A DNA stretch of 16,840 nt. Origin: Bacteroidota bacterium. Its GTDB lineage: Bacteria; Bacteroidota; Bacteroidia; Bacteroidales; UBA4417. The stretch is taken from positions 1-16,840 of the forward strand of contig JAIFMH010000368.1 of NCBI GenBank assembly GCA_020048595.1, in the 5' to 3' direction. The position numbers and the translations under genes are program-made. Below are positions 7,077 to 14,737 of the stretch, piece by piece. Position 1 is the stretch's first letter. The number at the start of each line of letters is the position of its first letter. The notes beneath the pieces were generated by a model. The model saw only the letters and a program-made list of their open reading frames with translations. It searched no databases and was not told the DNA's origin.

Positions 7077-9554
7077 ATGAGGAACATAATGCAAATAAAC
7101 ATAAGGCTTCTTCAATTCCTGTTCATCTGTGTTTTTTCAGGATCTCAATATTTACATGGACAAACAACTACTGAAGCACCTGCAGATACCTCCAGAACGC
7201 GGCGTGCCATGATCGATTTAGGCGATATCCCTATTAAAGCAGCTGAATTAAAAAATAAAACCAGGGAAGATATACATGATATGATCCCGGCTGGCAGCAT
7301 CAACAGGCTCAGAATAAAAAACGAACTCTTTATTGCTTCAATTGATGCAAGCCTGCTCACTGAAATAGATCCGGAGGATGTTTCAAAAAACATCCGTTTT
7401 CTCGAAAACAGGAAGATTGAGCTTATACAGGAACAACGTAAACTGGAGGAATATAAAGCTGAACTATCAGCTGTACTTGACAACCTGGATGGTTTTAAAA
7501 ATAGACTTTCAAAGGAGGCGAGACTTTGGAAAAACACCCGGAGGCGGATGGATCGGGATAGCCTGACTATTCCTATTCCTGCGAAATTACCGGAAACAAT
7601 CAGTTTCATTGATTCAACACTAGTTATCATTGCGCAAAAGAGCAATTTGGTTTTGGAAATTCTGGATAAGACAATTGCTACCGGTGCAGAAATTGATTCC
7701 CAGATAGAAAGAACCAAGGCCCTTATCAAAATTAAACAGTCACAGGCATTTGAGATTGATCACGTTGGATTTTTCCAGCTGAATTTCGGAGCTGGTTATG
7801 GAAAGGAAATATCCGATTCGTTTCGCCATCTGAAAGAAGTTGACCTGGTTGAATTAAAAGAATATATTCAGTCGAGGGGTGGATCCGTATTTTTTACTCT
7901 GCTTATTTTTTGCGGATTAATATACCTGTTTTTCATTATAAAACGTAAGGTTAGTATACAGGAAACAGGATATGGATATTTTTATAAAGATGTATTTATA
8001 AAGGTGCTTTCGCATCCGGTAAGCGCAACAATTGTGCTGACACTCTTTTCCACTTTAATTGTTTTTCCGGCCCGACCAGCTATTTTTCGCGAGATATCAT
8101 TATATGTTATAGCGTTTCCGTTGATACATATTTTAAGCATTTTGCTGAATAAAAAATATCACTTCTACATATACGCATTTGGAATTCTGATACTTTTTTA
8201 TCTGTTGTTGCTTTTATTTATAAATGAATCGGTAAGCTATAGGATTCTTCTCTTGTTTATAGCTGCAGCCGAAATTACATTGCTCACCATGTTTCTTTTA
8301 CGATTCGACAGGAAACATGATCTTAATAAACGGCAGAAAAGGTTGATATATTTATTTGTCTTTCTTCATCTTGCACTTGCCACAACCGGCTTTATTTCAA
8401 ATTTATCAGGCAGAATAATACTGACAGAAATAGTACTTGGTGCGGTGTTTTATAATATTTTCAACGGGTTGAACCTGTTTGTAACAGCGCTGCTTGTTAA
8501 CGGGCTTATTGTAACAGGCATCGATACAAACCGGGGACAACGCATTAATGTTTTCAGAATGTACGGCGAGGTGATAAAACGAAAAGCAATTTACCTCGTT
8601 AATTTTTTAGCTGTATTTCTATGGATTATATTGGTGTTGCGTAATTTTCGGATTGTAGAATATGTTTTTAACAGAATAGGATCAATATTGACCTATAAAA
8701 TTTCAATAGGCTTTGCCAGCTTTTCGCTGGATTTGATTTTTATCTTTTTTATAGTGATTTACCTGGCGATAGTACTTTCAAATATGATCAGGATATTGCT
8801 GGAAGAAGATGTTCTAAATAGGTTTTCATTGTCAAAAGGCTTGCCGCACACCATTGCCATGCTTGTAAAATACACGCTGATTACGGCAGGTTTCTTTCTG
8901 GCTGTAAATGCTGCCGGTATTCCGCTGGATAAGCTCACCATTATACTTGGTGCAATGAGTGTTGGAATAGGATTTGGGTTGCAGAATATTTTTAATAATT
9001 TGGTTTCCGGGCTTATTCTTTTATTTGAACGACCTATTCAGCTTGGTGATACGGTTCAGGTGGGGCAGCTTACCGGAAATGTTAAAGCAATTGGTCTGCG
9101 GTCGAGTAATGTAATCACTTTTGATGGTGCGGAGGTAATTGTACCAAACGGACAACTTATTGCAAATGAAGTAATAAACTGGACTTTATCGGATCAGAAA
9201 CGGCGTATTGAACTTCCGGTTGGTGTAGCTTATAATTCCGATCCTGAACAGGTATACCGCTTATTGAGCGACATACTTAACAGTCATTCCGAACTGGTTA
9301 AAGATCCCGAACCTTTGGTGTTTTTTAGCGGACTGGGGGAAAGCTCGCTCGATTTCACGTTGCTTTTCTGGATTAGCGACTACATACAGGGCCGCCGGAT
9401 AAAGAGTGAAATATTGTTTAGTATTTTCAAAGTGTTTAAGGAAAACGACATAGAGATTCCATTCCCGCAGCATGATTTGCATTTGCGATCGGTTGATCCG
9501 GAAATACTGCTTTGGAATAACGGCGATAAGAAACAAGAGGATGCTGGTATCTAG
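7077..9554 (+). CDS. large MscS-family mechanosensitive ion channel
   Basis: An 825-residue inner-membrane channel expected to open under membrane tension and release solutes during hypo-osmotic shock. Residues 1-29 are a signal peptide ending YLHGQ. Residues about 40-265 are a periplasmic, largely helical region with coiled-coil-like stretches (about 105-215). Roughly ten hydrophobic segments lie between 270 and 615. The MscS core follows: pore helix with GAMSVGIGFGLQNIFNNLVSG (625-645), then FERPIQLGDTV, the beta domain with VIVPNGQLIANEVINW (687-702), and the alpha/beta C-terminus up to about 800 ending FPQHDLHLR. E. coli MscS is 286 residues; the extra periplasmic and membrane parts recall the MscK/YbdG-type large members. 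A second ATG at 7089 is an alternative start. It converges on kup, which fits a shared osmotic theme without proving joint regulation. Confidence 0.93.
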   Translation: MRNIMQINIRLLQFLFICVFSGSQYLHGQTTTEAPADTSRTRRAMIDLGDIPIKAAELKNKTREDIHDMIPAGSINRLRIKNELFIASIDASLLTEIDPEDVSKNIRFLENRKIELIQEQRKLEEYKAELSAVLDNLDGFKNRLSKEARLWKNTRRRMDRDSLTIPIPAKLPETISFIDSTLVIIAQKSNLVLEILDKTIATGAEIDSQIERTKALIKIKQSQAFEIDHVGFFQLNFGAGYGKEISDSFRHLKEVDLVELKEYIQSRGGSVFFTLLIFCGLIYLFFIIKRKVSIQETGYGYFYKDVFIKVLSHPVSATIVLTLFSTLIVFPARPAIFREISLYVIAFPLIHILSILLNKKYHFYIYAFGILILFYLLLLLFINESVSYRILLLFIAAAEITLLTMFLLRFDRKHDLNKRQKRLIYLFVFLHLALATTGFISNLSGRIILTEIVLGAVFYNIFNGLNLFVTALLVNGLIVTGIDTNRGQRINVFRMYGEVIKRKAIYLVNFLAVFLWIILVLRNFRIVEYVFNRIGSILTYKISIGFASFSLDLIFIFFIVIYLAIVLSNMIRILLEEDVLNRFSLSKGLPHTIAMLVKYTLITAGFFLAVNAAGIPLDKLTIILGAMSVGIGFGLQNIFNNLVSGLILLFERPIQLGDTVQVGQLTGNVKAIGLRSSNVITFDGAEVIVPNGQLIANEVINWTLSDQKRRIELPVGVAYNSDPEQVYRLLSDILNSHSELVKDPEPLVFFSGLGESSLDFTLLFWISDYIQGRRIKSEILFSIFKVFKENDIEIPFPQHDLHLRSVDPEILLWNNGDKKQEDAGI

Positions 9555-9754
9555 TGTTTTCTTTTTGTGAAAAATAAATCTTTTGCTTGCCGATACCTTT
9601 AAAAATCAGATCTGGAATTAGAAACTGACCTGTCATTATCGGGAGACAAAATATATTCCTGAATACCGGAAACACTGGAAGGACCTTACCTAAAGCATCT
9701 AAAAAGTATTCATCCTTTATAGAACGACTATAACTAATTGACAGTGAATGTGAT

Positions 9755-11701
9755 CTATGCAAACTGTTTTCTATGAAGACTGATATTTTCAACAGGATGG
9801 TAAATAAGTGGTACATACTCTATTTCAACATCACTCTTATCAAGCCCAAATGCTTTTTCGTCATTCAAACCGAACTTTCGCAGGAAGAAATAGGCATTGA
9901 GTAACAATCCTTCGCGAAGGGTAAATTCGTTTTCAACCGAAAGGAACTTTTCGATAACCACGAATTTGAAATCCGGTTCTGTGTTGTACCTGTTTGATCC
10001 ATCCGGTCTTATATGAAGATTAAGTTCTTTACTGATCAGCAGTTCCTGGGTGATTTTCTTGAAATACAATTCCGTCCGCAGCGGAATCCTGAAACCTACA
10101 TTAATATTTACTTTTATCACTTTGTCCTCAACAAGCTCATTAATATCATAATCGAGTGTATAGGGATGTTCTGTCCGGTTTAAATGTACAAACCAATAAA
10201 CATCAGCTCTTTTCGGTTTCTTGGCAAAAATGGAATTAATGATTTTCTCCTCAATCTCTGTTCGGTTATTCGCTTTGGTCAGATACACAAGGTGTGTGGC
10301 AAATTTCGGGATTGAATCATCTTTGCTTAAGGACTTCATCAGGTGGCTATACTTTCCCAGTTCAACAAATTTTAGGAAACGGTTCCTTAATAACCGTGCA
10401 TAATACCAAACGTACATTGTCATAAAAATAAACAGTTCGAAAAACAGGAACATCCATCTCTCTTTGATTTTAACAACATTTGCAATGAAGAAAGAGAACT
10501 CGACACCAGCAAAAAGCAACAGGATAGCTATAACCAGATATTTATTCCACTTTAAGCGGTAAATCATAAAATAGGAGAGGAGTATAGTTGTCATCATCAT
10601 AGCAATAGTGATTGAAAAACCATAAGCAGCTTCCATATGTGTTGATGATCTAAAATACAGGATCATAAGAATGCATCCAAACCAGAGAATATTATTGACA
10701 CTTGGAATATAAATCTGTCCTTTCAGTTCGGTGGGTTGCCGCACTTTTACCCGTGGCCAGAAATTCAGATTCATGGCTTCGCTTATAAGTGTATAACTCC
10801 CGCTTATTAATGCCTGCGAAGCAATAATGGAAGATGCCGTTGCAATAATGATTCCGGAAAGCAAAAACCAGTGAGGCATAATTTCGAAAAACGGGTTCAG
10901 GCCTCCCAACACAGGTAGTCCTTTGTGCATAATCCAGGCAGCCTGACCCATATAGTTAAATATTAGGCTTATTTTTACAAATATCCATGTAATCCTGATG
11001 TTTTTCCGGCCGCAATGTCCCAGGTCCGAATAGAGTGCTTCAGCTCCGGTGGTTGCAAGAAATACTGCTCCTAACAGCCAGAATCCTTGCGGATACTCAG
11101 TTAGAAGCATGAATGCATAATATGGATTCAGTGATTTGAGTACTTCAGGATGGTGCAATACCTGGTTTAGTCCTAAAACAAATAGCATGGAAAACCATAG
11201 TACCATCATAGGTCCGAACGACCACCCGATTTTCTGTGTCCCGAATCGCTGAAAGAAAAACAATAACGATAGGATAATAATTACGATAGTAACAACGGGT
11301 AAATTCGGAATAACAATTCCCAGACCTTCGATGGAGGAAGCAACAGTAATAGGAGGAGTAATAATTCCATCAGCCAGCAATGTGGTGGCTCCCAGTATGG
11401 TTGGTATGGCCAGCCATTTGCCATAGCGGCGAACAAGTGCATAAAGAGAAAATATTCCTCCTTCACCTTCATTATCTGCTTTTAAGGTGAGCCAGATATA
11501 TTTTATGGTTGTTTGAATCACCAGTGTCCAGAAAATACACGAAACTCCGCCGTAAATCAGCAATTCATTTATAGGACGATCGCCAACAATGGCCTTTAGC
11601 ACATATAGCGGACTGGTGCCGATGTCGCCATAAATAATTCCGAGTGCTACAATGAGTGAGGACATAGTTACCCTGTCCAACCCTTTATCGTTTGATTTCA
11701 T
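9755..11701 (-). CDS. kup: Kup-type potassium uptake permease
   Basis: A 648-residue low-affinity, proton-coupled potassium importer of the inner membrane (KUP/HAK/KT family; E. coli Kup is 622 residues). The N-terminal signature GIIYGDIGTSPLYV (21-34) is followed by KADNEGEGGIFSLYALVRRYG and LLADGIITPPITVASSIEGL, hallmark Kup motifs. About twelve membrane segments occupy the first 440 residues, and a soluble C-terminal domain the remaining 200. The ATG at 11701 gives the expected short cytosolic start MKSNDKGLDRVTM. It is the last gene of a same-strand run (kinase, KdpE-type regulator, four-helix protein, kup), separated from the four-helix gene by 75 nt that contain alternative hairpins. 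The context suggests potassium- or turgor-responsive control. The gene converges on the MscS-family gene; the 200 nt between them show no convincing terminator. Confidence 0.96.
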   Translation of the reverse strand: MKSNDKGLDRVTMSSLIVALGIIYGDIGTSPLYVLKAIVGDRPINELLIYGGVSCIFWTLVIQTTIKYIWLTLKADNEGEGGIFSLYALVRRYGKWLAIPTILGATTLLADGIITPPITVASSIEGLGIVIPNLPVVTIVIIILSLLFFFQRFGTQKIGWSFGPMMVLWFSMLFVLGLNQVLHHPEVLKSLNPYYAFMLLTEYPQGFWLLGAVFLATTGAEALYSDLGHCGRKNIRITWIFVKISLIFNYMGQAAWIMHKGLPVLGGLNPFFEIMPHWFLLSGIIIATASSIIASQALISGSYTLISEAMNLNFWPRVKVRQPTELKGQIYIPSVNNILWFGCILMILYFRSSTHMEAAYGFSITIAMMMTTILLSYFMIYRLKWNKYLVIAILLLFAGVEFSFFIANVVKIKERWMFLFFELFIFMTMYVWYYARLLRNRFLKFVELGKYSHLMKSLSKDDSIPKFATHLVYLTKANNRTEIEEKIINSIFAKKPKRADVYWFVHLNRTEHPYTLDYDINELVEDKVIKVNINVGFRIPLRTELYFKKITQELLISKELNLHIRPDGSNRYNTEPDFKFVVIEKFLSVENEFTLREGLLLNAYFFLRKFGLNDEKAFGLDKSDVEIEYVPLIYHPVENISLHRKQFA

Positions 11702-11723
11702 AGTGTTAAGAATAAGGTTATTG

Positions 11724-11771
11724 AAATTCCCGGGTTACAGATTTTGAAAACCGGGATTAGTACGGGAATTT
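11724..11771 (-). promoter_or_regulatory. mutually exclusive hairpins in the kup leader
   Basis: In the 75-nt gap before kup, aaattcccg (11724-11732) pairs perfectly with cgggaattt (11763-11771). The inner cccgg (11729-11733) pairs instead with ccggg (11751-11755), extended by two more pairs past a bulge. Both use bases 11729-11732, so only one can form. No T run follows either on the transcribed strand, so this is not a simple terminator. It could separate kup expression from the upstream genes, or serve as an RNA processing site; function is inferred. Confidence 0.35.
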
Positions 11772-11776
11772 TCCAC

Positions 11777-12115
11777 TCAGGTATACGTTGCTGAGTTTAT
11801 CTGTTTCAGGATTTGTTCACAATGAGCGATGCAGGGATGCATATCTGCAGAAATCACCTTATCCTTCTCGATTCGCTTTAACCAGTAAAGAGTTTCATGC
11901 GCTTCATCCGACGCATGAGCCAGTTTCGCCAGAAATGTTCTGTTGGTTTGGAATTCGATGGCTTCATTTAGATTGACTCCCATTTTAGTAGTGCTTTCAA
12001 AAAGTGGTTTTGAGAGAAAGGCATGTTTTTTTTCAATGAGCTCTTTACACAGGTTGATTATCTCGATTGAAAAATCAAAAGTTATGGCCAGTAGTGTTTC
12101 AAGTTTGCGTTCCAC
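11777..12115 (-). CDS. four-helix-bundle protein (S23/IVS-like family)
   Basis: A 112-residue cytosolic protein of the four-helix-bundle family first known from 23S rRNA intervening sequences (Pfam PF05635-like). Signature residues are in place: a GxNxxEA segment (MGVNLNEAIE, Gly46, Asn48, Glu51), then FLAKLAHASDEAHETLYWL (61-79) with the family's F-x-x-K-L-x-x-A and E-x-x-E-T-x-x-W-L spacing. The start is GTG at 12115, supported by an AAGGA Shine-Dalgarno-like sequence 5 nt upstream, unusual in this window. It lies 14 nt after the response regulator stop and 75 nt before kup, so it sits inside a probable potassium-control operon. Members elsewhere form small oligomers with a basic face and have no settled function; there is no rRNA gene here, so an rRNA role is unlikely. 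A regulatory or accessory role to the two-component system or Kup is possible but unproven. Confidence 0.85.
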   Translation of the reverse strand: MERKLETLLAITFDFSIEIINLCKELIEKKHAFLSKPLFESTTKMGVNLNEAIEFQTNRTFLAKLAHASDEAHETLYWLKRIEKDKVISADMHPCIAHCEQILKQINSATYT

Positions 12116-12120
12116 TGTGT

Positions 12121-12125
12121 TCCTT
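12121..12125 (-). promoter_or_regulatory. Shine-Dalgarno-like site fixing the GTG start of the four-helix gene
   Basis: The transcribed strand reads AAGGA, then 5 nt (acaca), then GTG. Most gene starts in this window lack such a site, so it both supports the non-ATG start and suggests that this cistron needs its own initiation after the regulator stop codon. Confidence 0.55.
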
Positions 12126-12129
12126 TTTT

Positions 12130-12819
12130 TTATGAATTTCCCACAAAGCGATATCCTACACCGGAAGCGGTAATTATAAATTCAGGCCGGTTAGGGTCAT
12201 TCTCTATTTTTTTTCGCAGTTGTGCAATAAAAACCCTCAGGTATTGCGATTGTCCCACGTAGCCCGGACCCCAAATCTGCCTGAGCAGAAACTGGTGTGT
12301 AAGTACGCGTCCTTCATGCTTTACAAGCAATGCAAGCAACGCGTATTCGGTTGTAGTAAGTTTTATGGTTTCTCCATCTTTTTTAATTACCCGACTGGCA
12401 AAATCGATGGTAATCGTTCCGCAACTGATCACTGCCGTTTCATCGTTATTAACCGTTGAACTTCTTAGAGCTGTGCGAATACGGGCAAGAAGTTCGCCGG
12501 TACGGAAAGGTTTTGTGAGGTAATCATTTGCCCCGTTATCGAGTGCACGGATGATATTGGCTTCGTCATTCAGAACTGAAAGAATTATAACTGGTTTAAA
12601 GTACCATTCTCTAAGTTTCTGCAGAACTTCCTGCCCGCTGATATCGGGCAAACCTATGTCGAGCAGAATCACATCGGGAGGATGATTGGCTGCCATTATA
12701 ATTCCGTCCTTACCTGTATTTGCCTGGGTTACTTTGTAATCATTGCTTTGCAGGGTAATTTCCAGGAGCTTACATATCTGCACCTCGTCGTCAATCACTA
12801 AAATCTCTGCATTATTCAT
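12130..12819 (-). CDS. kdpE: KdpE-type OmpR-family response regulator
   Basis: A 229-residue transcription regulator with an N-terminal receiver and a C-terminal winged-helix DNA-binding domain. Receiver residues are intact: acidic pocket Asp10/Asp11, phosphoacceptor Asp54 in LLDIGLPDISG, switch Ser81, and Lys103 in LTKPF. The DNA-binding part (about 130-229) has LTTTEYALLALLVKHEGRVLTH, then QIWGPGYVGQSQYLRVFIAQLRKKIE and the closing ASGVGYRF. The WGPGY...YLRV...QLRKK run is characteristic of KdpE, the regulator of the kdpFABC potassium pump. The ATG (12817-12819) overlaps the end of the kinase gene by 8 nt, indicating translational coupling with its cognate kinase. No kdpFABC genes occur in the window; the four-helix gene and kup follow on the same strand, so kup is the obvious candidate target. 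Family call sure; KdpE orthology likely. Confidence 0.92.
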   Translation of the reverse strand: MNNAEILVIDDEVQICKLLEITLQSNDYKVTQANTGKDGIIMAANHPPDVILLDIGLPDISGQEVLQKLREWYFKPVIILSVLNDEANIIRALDNGANDYLTKPFRTGELLARIRTALRSSTVNNDETAVISCGTITIDFASRVIKKDGETIKLTTTEYALLALLVKHEGRVLTHQFLLRQIWGPGYVGQSQYLRVFIAQLRKKIENDPNRPEFIITASGVGYRFVGNS

Positions 12820-13894
12820 TTTTCAGGTTATTTATGTACGACGTTTTAGCTGGAATATCAATGGTGAACCGTGAACCTCCGGCTGGTATATTTTCAAGGA
12901 AAACTTTCCCGTTATGGGCTTCAACAAAACCTTTGACTATTGAAAGTCCAAGCCCGGTTCCACCAGTCCGTGGATTATTGAGCCTGTAAAACCGGTCGAA
13001 AACCTTGTCGGTCTCGTCTTCAGGGAAACCAATGCCTTGATCTTCGACCCATATTACAAGGTGATCATTGATGCAATCAGCACTTACCCTGATTTCCGTA
13101 TTCTTTGGGCTGTAATTTATTGCATTGTGAATCAGGTTTAACAGCACCTGTTCCATAAGGCCAAAATCGAGGCTGAAAAACGGCAATGCTTCAGCTATAC
13201 TGACTTCAATTTTATGTTCTGATGCTGTTTCTTTGAACTGAGAAATTACTACGTAAATTAATTCATTAATATCACACCAATCCGTTTTTATTTTCAATGT
13301 CCCGGATTCAAGGCGCGACATATTCAGCAGGTTTTCAACATGGCGGTTAAGCCTGAGTGAGGCAACCGATATTTCGGAGATGAGTTCATCCTTATTTTGC
13401 ACGGACAGCTGTGTCATGTTATTCTGCAAATTGTCGGTAGCACCGATGATAGCCGAAATTGGTGTGCGGAGTTCGTGCGAAAGCGAATTCAATAAAGTAT
13501 TATAAAGCTTTAAGAGGTTTTCTTCTCCCTCTTTCTTCTGAACCCTTTTGTCGAATTGCCTTATTTTTATAGTCAGCACCGTATTTATCAAGGCAATAAC
13601 AAAATACATCAGGAACATGAGGATATCCTCACTCTTGCCAATGTGAAAGGTAAAACGGGGAGGAATAAAAAAGTAATTCCAGATGAGTGCACTAAGCACT
13701 GCGGCAGTTAATACCGGCAAAACATCAAAGAACATGGCAATGAGCGATACCGTCACCATCAGAATGAGCGCGGCAGTGTGATATCCGGAGTCCTGTAATA
13801 AAAAGTAGCAAACTAAGGATACCAATACAATAAGAGTTGCCCCATAAAAATGCTGTCTTATTATGCCAGGTTTATTTTTGAATATAAGTCCCAT
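12812..13894 (-). CDS. KdpD-like sensor histidine kinase lacking the N-terminal KdpD/USP domains
   Basis: A 360-residue membrane histidine kinase, cognate partner of the KdpE-type regulator. Residues about 15-112 form a DUF4118-type bundle of four membrane segments as in KdpD (including YHTAALILMVTVSLIAMFF and the NYFFIPPRFTFHIG loop), followed by a short coiled linker. The HisKA box is SLSHELRTP with phosphoacceptor His140. The ATPase domain has the N box NLIHNAINYSP (about 253-263), G1 DQGIGF (Asp285) and G2 GGTGLGLSIV (311-320), so all catalytic motifs are intact. E. coli KdpD is 894 residues and begins with a long cytosolic KdpD plus universal-stress-protein sensor; that half is missing here, with no frame for it upstream. 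Split KdpD is known in Bacteroidota, so the sensor half may be encoded elsewhere. It overlaps kdpE by 8 nt. A -7 box lies 23 nt upstream. Confidence 0.9.
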   Translation of the reverse strand: MGLIFKNKPGIIRQHFYGATLIVLVSLVCYFLLQDSGYHTAALILMVTVSLIAMFFDVLPVLTAAVLSALIWNYFFIPPRFTFHIGKSEDILMFLMYFVIALINTVLTIKIRQFDKRVQKKEGEENLLKLYNTLLNSLSHELRTPISAIIGATDNLQNNMTQLSVQNKDELISEISVASLRLNRHVENLLNMSRLESGTLKIKTDWCDINELIYVVISQFKETASEHKIEVSIAEALPFFSLDFGLMEQVLLNLIHNAINYSPKNTEIRVSADCINDHLVIWVEDQGIGFPEDETDKVFDRFYRLNNPRTGGTGLGLSIVKGFVEAHNGKVFLENIPAGGSRFTIDIPAKTSYINNLKNE

Positions 13895-13916
13895 TGCGAT
13901 AGTATTAATTCCGGTG

Positions 13917-13924
13917 CAAAGTTA
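13917..13924 (-). promoter_or_regulatory. candidate -7 promoter box for the kinase operon (TAACTTTG)
   Basis: The minus strand reads TAACTTTGCA, an exact TAnnTTTG match in a context typical of Bacteroidota promoters, 22 nt before the kinase ATG. The leader would be only about 15 nt. No TTG -33 element is seen at the usual distance. It would drive kinase, regulator, four-helix gene and possibly kup. Confidence 0.5.
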
Positions 13925-14033
13925 CGGGCAGCTTTATAAGTTTATTGTAAATATAAGGTAGTTTGTATAAAGAAATTATAAAGAAATAGAACGAATCATT
14001 AAACTAAGAGTTCACTGGCTTATTGATAAATTG

Positions 14034-14041
14034 TAATTTTG
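14034..14041 (+). promoter_or_regulatory. candidate -7 promoter box for the pentapeptide-repeat gene (TAATTTTG)
   Basis: Exact TAnnTTTG match, 102 nt before the ATG at 14144, in the 249-nt divergent region shared with the kinase operon. The -33 element is weak (TTC 20 nt upstream). The two divergent boxes are about 110 nt apart, so shared regulation is possible. Confidence 0.4.
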
Positions 14042-14143
14042 ATAGCTGTATGAGCCGTGTTGATTATTAATTTCTTTCAGCGTATGGATTTAAACAATGA
14101 TTTCTAAAAACTTAAAATAAATACACCATAATTAACTGAATAT

Positions 14144-14692
14144 ATGCTTTTTGAACGAATTGATTACACCACTTCTCCTCTTCCACGTAAGGAATACGAA
14201 AACTGCACCTTTAAAAACTGCAATTTTTACAGCACTGACCTGTCGAATTTCATATTCCGGGAATGTGTTTTCAATGGATGCGACCTTAGCATGGTTGTAC
14301 TGAAAAACACAACTTTAAATGATATCAGGTTTATAAACTGCAAATTACTCGGCGTACAACTGAGCGAATGCAATAGTTTCCTGCTTTCTTTCGGTTTCGA
14401 AAACTGCATACTGAAGCTTTCCGTTTTTTACAGGCTGAAACTCAAAAAGACAAAATTTGTAAACTGCAACATGCAGGAAACCGATTTCACGGAAACTGAC
14501 CTTTCAAGTGCCATTTTCGAAACCTGTGATTTACAGCGCGCCGTGTTTTATGCTACCATTCTCGAAAAGGCTGATTTCCGTTCATCCTTTAACTATTCCC
14601 TTGATCCGGAACGAAACCGGATTAAAAAGGCCCGTTTTTCACGCTTGGGAATTGCCGGTTTGCTGGATAAATATAATATTGAGATTGAATAG
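14144..14692 (+). CDS. cysteine-rich pentapeptide-repeat protein
   Basis: A 182-residue cytosolic protein built of pentapeptide repeats (A(D/N)LXX-like), which fold into a right-handed quadrilateral beta helix. Repeats run from about residue 20 to 150, for example CTFKNCNFYSTDLSNFIF, FVNCNMQETDFTETDL and SSAIFETCDLQRAVF. Nine cysteines fall at regular places next to the central F or L. The C-terminal part (SLDPERNRIKKARFSRLG, then IAGLLDKYNIEIE) is non-repeat and probably mediates dimerisation, an arrangement seen in Qnr/MfpA-like proteins. Some relatives mimic DNA and protect gyrase, but many chromosomal members have unknown roles and nothing here proves quinolone resistance. It is a lone gene, divergent from the kinase operon, and ends before an inverted repeat that may terminate it. 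Family sure, function not. Confidence 0.9.
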   Translation: MLFERIDYTTSPLPRKEYENCTFKNCNFYSTDLSNFIFRECVFNGCDLSMVVLKNTTLNDIRFINCKLLGVQLSECNSFLLSFGFENCILKLSVFYRLKLKKTKFVNCNMQETDFTETDLSSAIFETCDLQRAVFYATILEKADFRSSFNYSLDPERNRIKKARFSRLGIAGLLDKYNIEIE

Positions 14693-14737
14693 AGGCTTAA
14701 CCTGAATCAGTTGAAGGCTTTGGGTACTTTGCTTTCT

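Noticed and set aside
7145..7729. 194-residue reverse-strand frame inside the MscS gene
   Set aside because: Ser/Leu/Ile-rich antisense shadow of the periplasmic helical region; the forward protein is clearly the real one.
9436..9816. 126-residue reverse-strand frame spanning the end of the MscS gene and the end of kup
   Set aside because: It overlaps both convincing genes, has no recognisable domain or start signal, and its composition looks like out-of-frame translation.
11702..11776. c-di-AMP (ydaO-type) riboswitch before kup
   Set aside because: The gap is only 75 nt, too short for that class, and the conserved cores could not be found.
14144..14692. Calling the pentapeptide protein a quinolone-resistance gene (qnr)
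   Set aside because: The fold and C-terminal layout are similar, but pentapeptide proteins are diverse and no Qnr-specific loops could be confirmed.
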